64,000 nucleotides of DNA from JAPHTQ01 sp050299175 (GTDB lineage: Bacteria > Pseudomonadota > Gammaproteobacteria > Thiohalomonadales > Thiohalomonadaceae), in the NCBI GenBank assembly GCA_050299175.1, contig JBNKVM010000020.1, positions 18,479 through 82,478 of the forward strand, written 5' to 3'. A program made the translations under genes and the position numbers. Each line of letters opens with the position of its first letter. The stretch's first letter is position 1. The notes below the pieces were generated by a model, which saw only the letters and a list, made by a program, of their open reading frames with translations, was not told where the DNA came from and searched no databases. Below are positions 36,944-45,000 of the stretch, piece by piece.

Positions 36944-36965
36944 TGTTCAAGAACATATATAACGC
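36934..36965. promoter_or_regulatory. 32-base palindromic operator between MAPEG and TetR genes
   Basis: GCGTTATATATGTTC and GAACATATATAACGC are exact inverted repeats of 15 bases around AA. The size and symmetry suit a TetR-family dimer, and it sits 13 bases before the TetR start and 39 bases before the MAPEG start. Confidence 0.7.
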
Positions 36966-36977
36966 TACAGGTGCCAG

Positions 36978-37535
36978 ATGCCATACACCAGAGAACACAA
37001 AGAACGAAGCCGCGAGCGAATTCTCGGAAGTGCAGCAAAACTTTTTCCCCGCTTCGGCTACGAAGCAGTCTCGATCGATATTCTGATGCAGGATGCGGGT
37101 CTGACCCGTGGTGCGTTCTATGCCCACTTCAACAACAAATCAGAAGTCTATGCCGAATCAATCATCTATGCGGCACAAAACAATCCTTTTAGTCATATGG
37201 AAAATGACGAACAGTGGCTATCCCAGGCCATAGACAGCTATTTGAGCCGTGAACACCTGGAAGACAGAGAGTTTCCCTGCCCGCTGTCCTTTCTGGTAAC
37301 AGATGTCAGTCGTAGCGATCCAGCCGTACGCAACACTTACACCCGCATCTACAGGAACCTTAACCGACTACTCAAGCAGCAGTTGGACTCCGGTACATCA
37401 GATCAGGTTATGGCAACCACGGCAATGATGATCGGCGGTGTAGCCGTGGCACGCGTGCTAAATGACAAGCGCACGGCCGATCGCTTGCTATCAGCATGCC
37501 GCGACAAGGCAAAAGGATTGCTGGACTTAAATTGA
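36978..37535 (+). CDS. TetR/AcrR family regulator
   Basis: 185 residues. The N-terminal helix-turn-helix (about 8-55) reads R-E-R-I-L-G-S-A-A-K-L-F...Y-E-A-V-S-I-D-I...G-L-T-R-G-A-F-Y-A-H-F, typical of TetR repressors; the C-terminal ligand domain is of the AcrR C-terminal 13 type. It probably represses itself and the divergent MAPEG gene through the palindrome between them. Its inducer is unknown; a lipid- or thiol-linked compound would fit the MAPEG neighbour. Confidence 0.87.
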   Translation: MPYTREHKERSRERILGSAAKLFPRFGYEAVSIDILMQDAGLTRGAFYAHFNNKSEVYAESIIYAAQNNPFSHMENDEQWLSQAIDSYLSREHLEDREFPCPLSFLVTDVSRSDPAVRNTYTRIYRNLNRLLKQQLDSGTSDQVMATTAMMIGGVAVARVLNDKRTADRLLSACRDKAKGLLDLN

Positions 37536-37552
37536 ATCCATCACCACACCAC

Positions 37553-37597
37553 CAGCAGGCAAAGCGGGCGAAAGAAGAGTTGGGGAAGCCTGATTAG
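37553..37597 (+). pseudogene. Copy of the 3' end of the ABC exporter gene
   Basis: Bases 37565-37582 (CGGGCGAAAGAAGAGTTG) match 36381-36398 inside the exporter's last codons at 17 of 18 positions. In frame it reads H-Q-Q-A-K-R-A-K-E-E-L-G-K-P-D-stop, beside L-Q-Q-E-E-R-A-K-E-E-L-R-K-L-G-stop at the real end, and both are followed by a hairpin. It has no start and is a remnant. The MAPEG-TetR pair lies exactly between the two copies. Confidence 0.5.
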
Positions 37598-37607
37598 CAA
37601 ACGGATG

Positions 37608-37629
37608 AAAGGCTCCGACTGGAGCCTTT
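37608..37629. terminator. Hairpin between TetR gene and the charged secreted protein gene
   Basis: AAAGGCTCC (37608-37616) pairs exactly with GGAGCCTTT (37621-37629) around GACT. It lies between two convergent genes and could stop transcription from both, though neither side has a long T-run. Confidence 0.65.
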
Positions 37630-37671
37630 ATCATGAAATTACTGAAGCACAGCATCAAAGATGCCAGCCTT

Positions 37672-38007
37672 TCAATCATCGTTATTCTGTTCGCGTTGTT
37701 CCTTTTCCTTTCGTTCACGCTCTCTGCCGTCTTTATTTTTTTCTGTATCACCCATGCGCTTTTGATCTTTATCACGGTCTCTATCCTTGGATTTTTTCTT
37801 GTCTTTGTCTTTATCCTTCTTTTTCTTTTCCTTTCCATCCTGACGGTGTTCTTCCGATTTTCCGTATTTATTGCCCGGTTTTTGCTCCATTTCCCGTTCC
37901 TGCTCCATACGTTTCTCGCCTTTGCCGTTCATGGAATCGGCCCACGCACCGCCACTGGATAACAGAAAAACCACAACCAAACCGCACATACCGAATATCT
38001 TTTTCAT
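37672..38007 (-). CDS. Secreted Lys/Asp/Glu-rich low-complexity protein
   Basis: 111 residues: a good signal peptide (M-K-K-I-F-G-M...A-W-A, cut near residue 23) followed by an almost purely charged chain of Lys, Asp, Glu, Arg and Gln, including K-K-K-K-D-K-D-K-D-K-K-K-S-K. A perfect AAGGAGG precedes the ATG, so the gene is real despite its composition. The mature part is probably disordered and may bind metals, calcium or polyanions; no family recognised. The complementary strand also stays open, but reads as a hydrophobic shadow. Confidence 0.75.
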   Translation of the reverse strand: MKKIFGMCGLVVVFLLSSGGAWADSMNGKGEKRMEQEREMEQKPGNKYGKSEEHRQDGKEKKKKDKDKDKKKSKDRDRDKDQKRMGDTEKNKDGRERERKEKEQREQNNDD

Positions 38008-38289
38008 GATTTTCCTCCTTGAGATTCAATCTCTATGGCAAACATAGTTGATGCAATTCATACGCGTTACCTGCCAGACTTTAGATAGAGACACGGAACA
38101 GAAAGCTTCGAGTCACTCACAGCAAGCATAGCCTGTTTGGGTAGCGAGGAAAGTAAAGATGCCAACCTCTCATGCAATACAAGGTATCACATAATTATTC
38201 ACTGGCTATGCCCGCATAGCATGCCCCATATCCGAACAAAAACACGATAAAGGAACCGGCCTAAAATGATGCCTTCCCATTTCAACTAC

Positions 38290-39363
38290 TTAAGACATAA
38301 AAGGGTAATCGGTATACCCTTTGGCATCCGCAGTATAGAAAGTATCCTGATCAGGAGCGTTAAGTTCCACGCCAGCTTTGACGCGAGCAGGCAAATCCGG
38401 ATTGGCCAGAAATGCGGTGCCGAAAGCCACAGAATCGGCAACCTTGTTACTCACCATCTGAGCGGCTTCTTCAACGGTATAGCCCATGTTCACCATTAGG
38501 TGCCCGTTGTAATTTTCACGGGCAATAGTAACAACATCCGCCTGCTGCACACCAAAGAAATCCGCCCGCATCAAATGCAGATAGGCCAAAACAAATTTAT
38601 TCAGATACTTCGCTAAAAAACGTATCCAGGTTTCCGGATCACTATCACGCATGCTGTTAAAACTATTCAACGGAGATAACCGTAAACCCACGCGGTGGCC
38701 ACCGATCTCGTCGGTTACAGCTTCAAGCACTTCCGTCAGGAAGCGGGCACGGTTTTCCAGTGAGCCGCCATACTCATCGGTGCGCTGGTTAGAGCCATCA
38801 CGCAGGAACTGGTCGATCAGATAGCCATTGGCTCCATGCACTTCAACACCATCAAATCCCGCGCTGATGGCATTGGCGGCCGCCTTACGAAAATCCTGCA
38901 CAATGTCAGCAATTTCGGCCTTGCCCAGTTCTCTTGGGACGGTGTACGGCTTCATCCCCTCTGGCGTGTGAGCTTCCCCATCAATCGCAAGGGCGCTCGG
39001 CGCTACACATTCCTTGCCGTTATTGAGTAGTGGATGGGCCGCCCGGCCCGCATGCCAGATTTGCAGAAATATCCGCCCATCGGCTTTGTGTACGGCGGAA
39101 GTGGTTTTCTGCCAGCCTTCGATCTGTTCCAATGAGTAAATGCCAGGGTCATTGCCGAATGAAGATGTCCCGGGTGTGACCATGGTACATTCCGTAATTA
39201 CCAAACCAGCGCTGGCACGCTGTTCGTAGTATTCAGCCATCAGTTCATTGGGAAGATGGTTGATGGCCCGGCAACGGGTTAATGGTGCCATCACAAAGCG
39301 ATTAGGCAGGGTGAGTTCACCTAGCCGAACGGAATCAAACAGGGGCGAGATATCAGTGGGCAT
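38290..39363 (-). CDS. Old yellow enzyme family oxidoreductase
   Basis: 357 residues of the OYE/NemA TIM-barrel family. Conserved are P-L-T-R near residue 27, the flavin and ligand segment Q-I-W-H-A-G-R, V-E-V-H-G-A-N-G-Y-L-I-D-Q-F-L with the catalytic His-x-x-Asn pair, and R-T-D-E-Y-G-G-S-L-E-N-R. Members use FMN and NAD(P)H to reduce activated alkenes, nitro compounds or quinones. AAGGAG precedes the ATG. The 283 bases beyond its stop hold only a weak hairpin near 38204-38219. Confidence 0.92.
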   Translation of the reverse strand: MPTDISPLFDSVRLGELTLPNRFVMAPLTRCRAINHLPNELMAEYYEQRASAGLVITECTMVTPGTSSFGNDPGIYSLEQIEGWQKTTSAVHKADGRIFLQIWHAGRAAHPLLNNGKECVAPSALAIDGEAHTPEGMKPYTVPRELGKAEIADIVQDFRKAAANAISAGFDGVEVHGANGYLIDQFLRDGSNQRTDEYGGSLENRARFLTEVLEAVTDEIGGHRVGLRLSPLNSFNSMRDSDPETWIRFLAKYLNKFVLAYLHLMRADFFGVQQADVVTIARENYNGHLMVNMGYTVEEAAQMVSNKVADSVAFGTAFLANPDLPARVKAGVELNAPDQDTFYTADAKGYTDYPFMS

Positions 39364-39499
39364 GGAAAACTCCTTTTTTGATTATGATGAAGGCTTTACC
39401 TGGCAATAGGTATAGCCCACAGAGGGAGAATTAAAGTCCTTTATTCAATTATTCCGGCATTTCTGCACCAGTCAAAACCATTAGCATGAAGAGAAAGTT

Positions 39500-39519
39500 A
39501 AGGCCCCAACCGGGGCCTT
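39500..39519 (-). terminator. Terminator after the six-cysteine protein gene
   Basis: AAGGCCCC (39500-39507) pairs with GGGGCCTT (39512-39519) around AACC; on the minus strand TTAACTTTC follows. It lies 33 bases beyond the stop codon. Confidence 0.75.
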
Positions 39520-39551
39520 TATTACTACGCGATTGGCTGTTAATTCGCGAG

Positions 39552-39821
39552 CTAACAAAGATCGGCTTCTTTACACATTGCCTCCGCCACTTCCTTGCGA
39601 TGCGAATGTATCCATGGCCAGCCATATTTGTTGCATAAGTCTTCAATCACGGCTACAGCCACAGCAGACAAAGCATCGGCCACGGGGTCTTCAGGACCAC
39701 CACCTGCAATTTCAATGGCGGCGACAATACCTGCCGCAGCAGTTGTACAACTCAGATCGCCAGGCATGACACCAAGCGCTTTTTCAACAACGTCCTTACA
39801 GGTACCACAAAGTAAATGCAT
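39552..39821 (-). CDS. Small six-cysteine helical protein (saposin-like spacing)
   Basis: 89 residues with an AAGGAGAG ribosome-binding site. Cysteines are at 5, 8, 25, 63, 83 and 89, that is C-x2-C...C...C...C-x5-C, with amphipathic helix patterns such as C-K-D-V-V-E-K-A-L and a hydrophobic Ala/Val/Ile middle. The outer spacing is that of saposin-like domains, although the inner spacing differs and no signal peptide is visible. I do not recognise a bacterial family. Flanked by a terminator and the OYE gene downstream. Confidence 0.7.
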   Translation of the reverse strand: MHLLCGTCKDVVEKALGVMPGDLSCTTAAAGIVAAIEIAGGGPEDPVADALSAVAVAVIEDLCNKYGWPWIHSHRKEVAEAMCKEADLC

Positions 39822-39929
39822 TTTGTGCTCTCCTTGTCAGATAGTCCGTGCATGAGGAATAGGTATGAACGAGCATAGTGTAGTTAATACCTTTGCGCTC
39901 CGCTGACAGCTGCTTAGTTATTCAGCACA

Positions 39930-40184
39930 TCAATTGGCATCCTGATTCACCAGACGACCGATCTTTTCTCCCATGACGTCATCCGCATCCTGGATTTCCG
40001 TCAGGCCATGCATGATTTCAGGGATCGTTTTGACGATCTGGATGATACTGAAGATCAGTATTCCGTGACGGACACCAAATGCTGCCTCATCCACGGATAC
40101 CACTATTTCATACAACGCGGCAAACAATAGAATTGTGCCACTGAGAAGATTCAGATATGGACTCTGGGTGATCTGTCTCAACAT
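39930..40184 (-). CDS. Small two-helix membrane protein
   Basis: 84 residues with hydrophobic segments near 13-32 and 41-58 and a charged C-terminus (Q-D-A-D-D-V-M-G-E-K-I). GGGGGAG precedes the ATG. The segment Y-E-I-V-V-S-V-D-E-A is between the helices. No family recognised. It lies 37 bases downstream of the repeat-rich protein gene on the same strand and may be co-transcribed with it. Confidence 0.62.
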   Translation of the reverse strand: MLRQITQSPYLNLLSGTILLFAALYEIVVSVDEAAFGVRHGILIFSIIQIVKTIPEIMHGLTEIQDADDVMGEKIGRLVNQDAN

Positions 40185-40221
40185 GTTCTCCCCCTTATTC
40201 CTTCCGTATACGTTCTACTGC

Positions 40222-41970
40222 TTATTTCTGCACATAGGTAACCTGAAGATCGTTACCGACAATAGCGAAACTCGGCTCTACGCCATCAATACTGTTTGCA
40301 TAGAACTGCTCCGCTGTGCAGTTGTCGAGATTGGCGTTGGTAAGAATCGTATAGGGCGTATTAAAGGCAAATCCACCACCATCTTTTTTCCATAATGAGA
40401 AGGTTGCCTGATTTGAGTTAAGTGTCAGTTTACCGGATACGGTAAGTGCGGTCGGACTGGAACCAAGCTGAATTGAAATGATACCGCCGCTCAATTCGAG
40501 CGCGCCGATGGTGACACCGTTAGTGTGGTCGCTGATATCGAGTTCGCCGTTGCCGAAGAGCTGAACCGTTGCCGTTCCGCCTGAGGCCTCGTCGTAGAAT
40601 GAAATCTTGCCACCGTAGCCATCGTGGGTGCCACCATAGGCGATCAGCGTAGCGTTGCCCGCGGTCGAGTTACCGGAGAAAACGGTATAGCCGCCGGTCG
40701 CATTCGACGTGTAACCGCCGAGGTTGAAAAGTGTTGCGTCGCCTGCGGTGGGAACATTACTTCCTGCGCTGCTGCTACCACTACCGCTCTTGCTGACGTA
40801 GACCGAGAACTCAGTGAAACCGGCTGCGTTCCCTTCACCTATACCGGGATGGTTATAGATGGTGGCGTTGCCCGCAGTCGGGAAGTAGTCGGTCGGCTGG
40901 CTAATCGAAAAGATGGTATGGCCTGCGCTCGACTTGCCTTCGATGGCGCTACCATAGTTGTCGATAGTGGCGTTGGCACCTGTCGGTGAACCGTACTTTG
41001 CGCTGAATTCGAGATGACCGCCGCCACCCTGCTCACCTTCCCGCGCACCATAATTGAAATAAGCGCCGTTACCTGCCGAGGCGCCTTCGGTTGCAGCCAT
41101 CGACGGTGGATTGTTGTTGAAACTGGTAACACCACCATAGGCATTTGCAGCCGGCGCAGCATGGTTGAAGAATCGTCCCTGCCCCCCCGTGGCGGTAGCA
41201 TCAAAAGCAACATCGCCACCGTTTGCCTTGCTGTGAGTACCTCCATAGTTATTGTAAACACCGTAGGCCGCAGTCGAGCTACCGTAGAATTGGGTGTTGC
41301 CGCCATCGCCACCGGAAACGGTGCCACCAACATTCATGAAGGCGCCATTGGCCGCGGTTGCGTTGTCGTGAAAGACCACGTTGCCGAAGGTGTCGCCATC
41401 GGTACCCAAAGTACCGTAGATAGTAAAGCGGGCATTATCTGCCGTTGAGGAGTCACTGAAGCTGATCTCGCCGCCCACGGTACTGCCGTGTTTCGGTGGA
41501 ATACCCGCGCCGGTCCAGGCCTTGAACGCGGCGGACCCTGCGCTCGAAGTGTCACAGAAACTGATGACGCCGCCGCCGTAACCCTGTTCTGTTTCAGGAC
41601 CGGCACAATAGAACATGTCATCTCCGCCTGCGGTGGCGGAGTTGGTGAACTTGAGTTGCGGATCTTTGGGACCGCTACTGGTCGAGGCGACAACGAAGCT
41701 CTGCTGGTTTGCCGAACAATTGGTAACACCATGACCCGTAATCGTTAATGCAGGGTTGCTTGATGTGCCGAAGGTGAACGTGTAGGCCGATGCGTTATCA
41801 GCAAACTCGATCTGCTCTACCGTGGCTTGGCCTGTTGTCGAAAAAGTAATAGCTGTCTGGGATGACTCAGCGAAAGTGGCTGTGTCGGTTGGTGTCCCCA
41901 CGGGGCTCCAGTTATCTGCTGCGTTCCATTCATTGCCCGCAGGCTGGGTGTTCCATGTTGAATTGCTCAT
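40222..41970 (-). CDS. Repeat-rich beta-structure protein without export signal
   Basis: 582 residues starting behind AGGAGGAG. After an opening W-N-A-A-D-N-W-S-P-V-G-T-P resembling the heads of autotransporter passengers, at least ten repeats of about 35-45 residues follow the pattern G-G-x-I-x-F-x-D-x-S-T-A-x-N-A-x-F-x-N-x-G, rich in Gly, Ser, Thr, Asn and Ala, which suggests a beta-helix or beta-solenoid. A closing domain of about 100 residues has few repeats. Such modules are usually secreted, yet there is no signal peptide, no autotransporter barrel and no sorting tail. How it leaves the cell, if it does, is unclear. Confidence 0.8.
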   Translation of the reverse strand: MSNSTWNTQPAGNEWNAADNWSPVGTPTDTATFAESSQTAITFSTTGQATVEQIEFADNASAYTFTFGTSSNPALTITGHGVTNCSANQQSFVVASTSSGPKDPQLKFTNSATAGGDDMFYCAGPETEQGYGGGVISFCDTSSAGSAAFKAWTGAGIPPKHGSTVGGEISFSDSSTADNARFTIYGTLGTDGDTFGNVVFHDNATAANGAFMNVGGTVSGGDGGNTQFYGSSTAAYGVYNNYGGTHSKANGGDVAFDATATGGQGRFFNHAAPAANAYGGVTSFNNNPPSMAATEGASAGNGAYFNYGAREGEQGGGGHLEFSAKYGSPTGANATIDNYGSAIEGKSSAGHTIFSISQPTDYFPTAGNATIYNHPGIGEGNAAGFTEFSVYVSKSGSGSSSAGSNVPTAGDATLFNLGGYTSNATGGYTVFSGNSTAGNATLIAYGGTHDGYGGKISFYDEASGGTATVQLFGNGELDISDHTNGVTIGALELSGGIISIQLGSSPTALTVSGKLTLNSNQATFSLWKKDGGGFAFNTPYTILTNANLDNCTAEQFYANSIDGVEPSFAIVGNDLQVTYVQK

Positions 41971-42042
41971 CGACTCCTCCTGAGGTTTTCAGTCCGATTA
42001 TAGATTGACCAAAAGTGTCATTTGTTGCATCTGATTAAAAAG

Positions 42043-45000
42043 CTACTGTCCGGCAGGAATTTCTGGTGCCACATGCACCTGATTACGTCCCATCCGTTTG
42101 GCACGATAGAGGGCAATATCCGCTTCACGCAGCAGGTGTTCCGTACTTCCCTTCGCACTCGGTACCATAGTGGCAGTACCCGCGCTCACGGTAACCACAC
42201 TGCTCACCGAGGAGTGCGCATGTTCGATCCCCAGCAACTCCACCGCCTGGCGAACCTTCTCTCCCACCTGGGCGACACCTTCACGATCCGTATCAGGCAG
42301 GATGAGCATGAACTCTTCCCCACCGTAACGGGAGATCAGGTCTGCGGGCCGTAGTAACTGTTCGCTTACCGCTTCGGCCACTGCGACCAGACAATCGTCA
42401 CCAGCCTGGTGACCGTAATTGTCGTTGTATGCCTTGAAGTGATCGACGTCGAGCATAATGACCGAGAGCGGTTGTTTTTCACGTCGCAGACGTGTCCAGG
42501 TCTGTTCCAGATAAGAAGCGCCACGACGACGATTGGCGACACCCGTCAGGGCATCACGATCGGCCAGCCCCTGTAGTTCCTGATTGACCTGTTCAAGGCG
42601 GGCGGTCCGCTCGGCTACCTTCTCTTCCAGGGTTCTGGAGTAATCCTGCACCTGTTCATAAAGACGGGCGTTCTCTATCGCGACCGATGCCTGGGCCGCC
42701 AGTAACCGTATGATCTCCACCCGCTCTCTGGTAAAAACGCCACTGGTCAGGTTGTTTTCCATGTAGAGAGCGCCTTCGAATCGCTCACGCTGCAGCGGTA
42801 CACAAAGCACCGACGCTGGTTTGAATTTGAGCACGTACGGGTCCTGTACAAACTGCCCATTGTGGGCGGCATCATCGAGTACTACGGCTTCACCACTGTG
42901 CAGAACCTGGCTGATAAGGGTTACAGGCAATGGTACCTGCCCTCCATCGCGATCTGTCACCAGCGAATGAGACGCCATACCGTCCGTCGAGAGCCCATCC
43001 ACAGGTAATCGGGTGACCTCCGCCACCAGCTGTCCTTCACGCCGAACCACCAGGCAGCCCCACTGACCGCCCGCATTTTCCAGCAAAATATCCATCATGG
43101 TTCCGAGCAAACGATCCAGAACCATTTCACCTGAAATTTCCCGTGACGCCTTCATGATCGAAGCCAGATCCAGATCACCCACTTCACGTGTTGCCGCCGA
43201 CAATTTTCCGCCCGTCGACAATTCGCGCAGGACAGGAAACTCCTGTTCCATGAGTGTCACTTTGCGCCGCGCACCCCAGCGGTTATAGAGATGATAAGCA
43301 CCGCGCAGATAACCCTCGGCCGCACGTCGACGGCCGAGGGTTATCAGGTGTCTGGCGGCACGCTCGCAGGCAGTAGCCTCATCATGAAGAAAACCACTTT
43401 TCCGTGCCGCATCGATAGCAGCGTCGTAACGCGTCAGTGCAACTTCACGAGCGCCATCGAGTCGTTCCAGCTCCGCTTCCATCAGGTACTGGAGATGACG
43501 GAAATTCTCTTCGCAGTTGTCGGCCCAGCGCGTCATGCGCGCAAGGTCGCGCTCCAGTCGCTTACGCGTCGTGGCCTGTTCCTTTGCATCCATTGCAGGA
43601 TAGTGGGTCGCCAGGGTGAGGAAGGCGACGATGTAGAAGCGCACCAGTTGCGGCAGCGACATTGCCGACTTGATCAGCTTGTCCTGCTCGCGCACATGTT
43701 CGAGCGCCTGATCGTAGTTGCCATAGAGCAGACATATCTCTGCGCTGTAGATATGGTAGTTGGCGATCCCGGTCATGAACTGACGTTGACGCATACCTTC
43801 AAGACACTGTTCCTCATCGAAACTGTCGTCGCTCAGGCTACACGGTGAATGGGTCAATCCAAGTAAATTGCGTTGCAGTTGCAGAAACAGGGTGCCCGAA
43901 TCGAGGGAGTCCTGATAGGCGCATTCGCGGACAATCTCCAGATTCTCGGCGTGTTGCCGATGAGCTGTTTCCAGATCCAGAGTCGGGTCCCAGATCACGC
44001 AGTCCTGGGCACTATAGGCAAGATAAAGTAGATCGCCCGACTGGTAACCCGCTTCGATACCCTTGCGGAACCACGGTGTCAGACTTGCCCAGTGGTTACT
44101 CCAGTGGTGCACGAACATGGCGTAGACATAGATCACCCGTGCACGCAGGGCGACATCATCGAAACGCTCGTTGATCGCCAACCCAACCTTAGCGTACTGG
44201 TAGCCAATGGCAGGTTCATCCAGTTCTCCGCACAGCAACATGCCGTAGGCGGCGTAAACGAAGGCCGACTCGGGGCAGTTACCGTGACGGAGGGAAAGAT
44301 TAACGCCCTTCAGGACCAGATAGGGGAACAGGTTGCCGCTACCAGAGAGGAAAGCGGCAGCGAAGATCTCCATCAGCAGCCGCATCGCAGTAAGGGTGGC
44401 AGGGTCATCGACGTGCGGTGCATCCACTAGATCGGCGATACAGCGCTTGCCAAGATTCTGCTCGACCAGCCAACGCTCCTCGGCAATATCCTCCACCGTG
44501 GGCTGATCGGTAAATTCCACGCCCAGTATGGCCAACCCCTGAATGGCGGAAAAAATGGAGTCCTCCATGCGCCCTAGGGTAGCGTACTGCCGAGTGCGGG
44601 TAGCGAGGATATCGCTACGTTCCAGATCGAACTGTGCATGCTCCAGCATGACTTCGATCCAGCTTTCCGCCTCTTCGGTACGCCCGGTGAGATAGGCGCA
44701 CTGCTGGGTTTCCGCCGCCAGTGCCTGCATCAGTGTGGGGGTCTCCTGCCAGGGATCGTCGGCCAGCAACTCGGCGGCTATCCGCAGATAGGTCAGGGCC
44801 GCCTCATAGGCCGCCGCCTGTTTGGCCCGCACCCCGGCCCGCAGATTCAGTTCGGCGAGGAGCATTTTTTCGTCGCTGGACTCGATTAGAACACGGCCCT
44901 CATTAAGATGGCCGACGATATCGATAAGACGATCATCCGGCACAACATCGCCGACGTGCTGCAGCATCAGGCGACCGATAGAAAGGTGCACCTCACGCAA

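Noticed and set aside
37633..37962. Hydrophobic plus-strand frame opposite the charged secreted protein
   Set aside because: Lys and Glu codons (AAA/AAG, GAA/GAG) read backwards give Phe, Leu and Ser codons; the minus-strand frame has the better ribosome-binding site and signal peptide.
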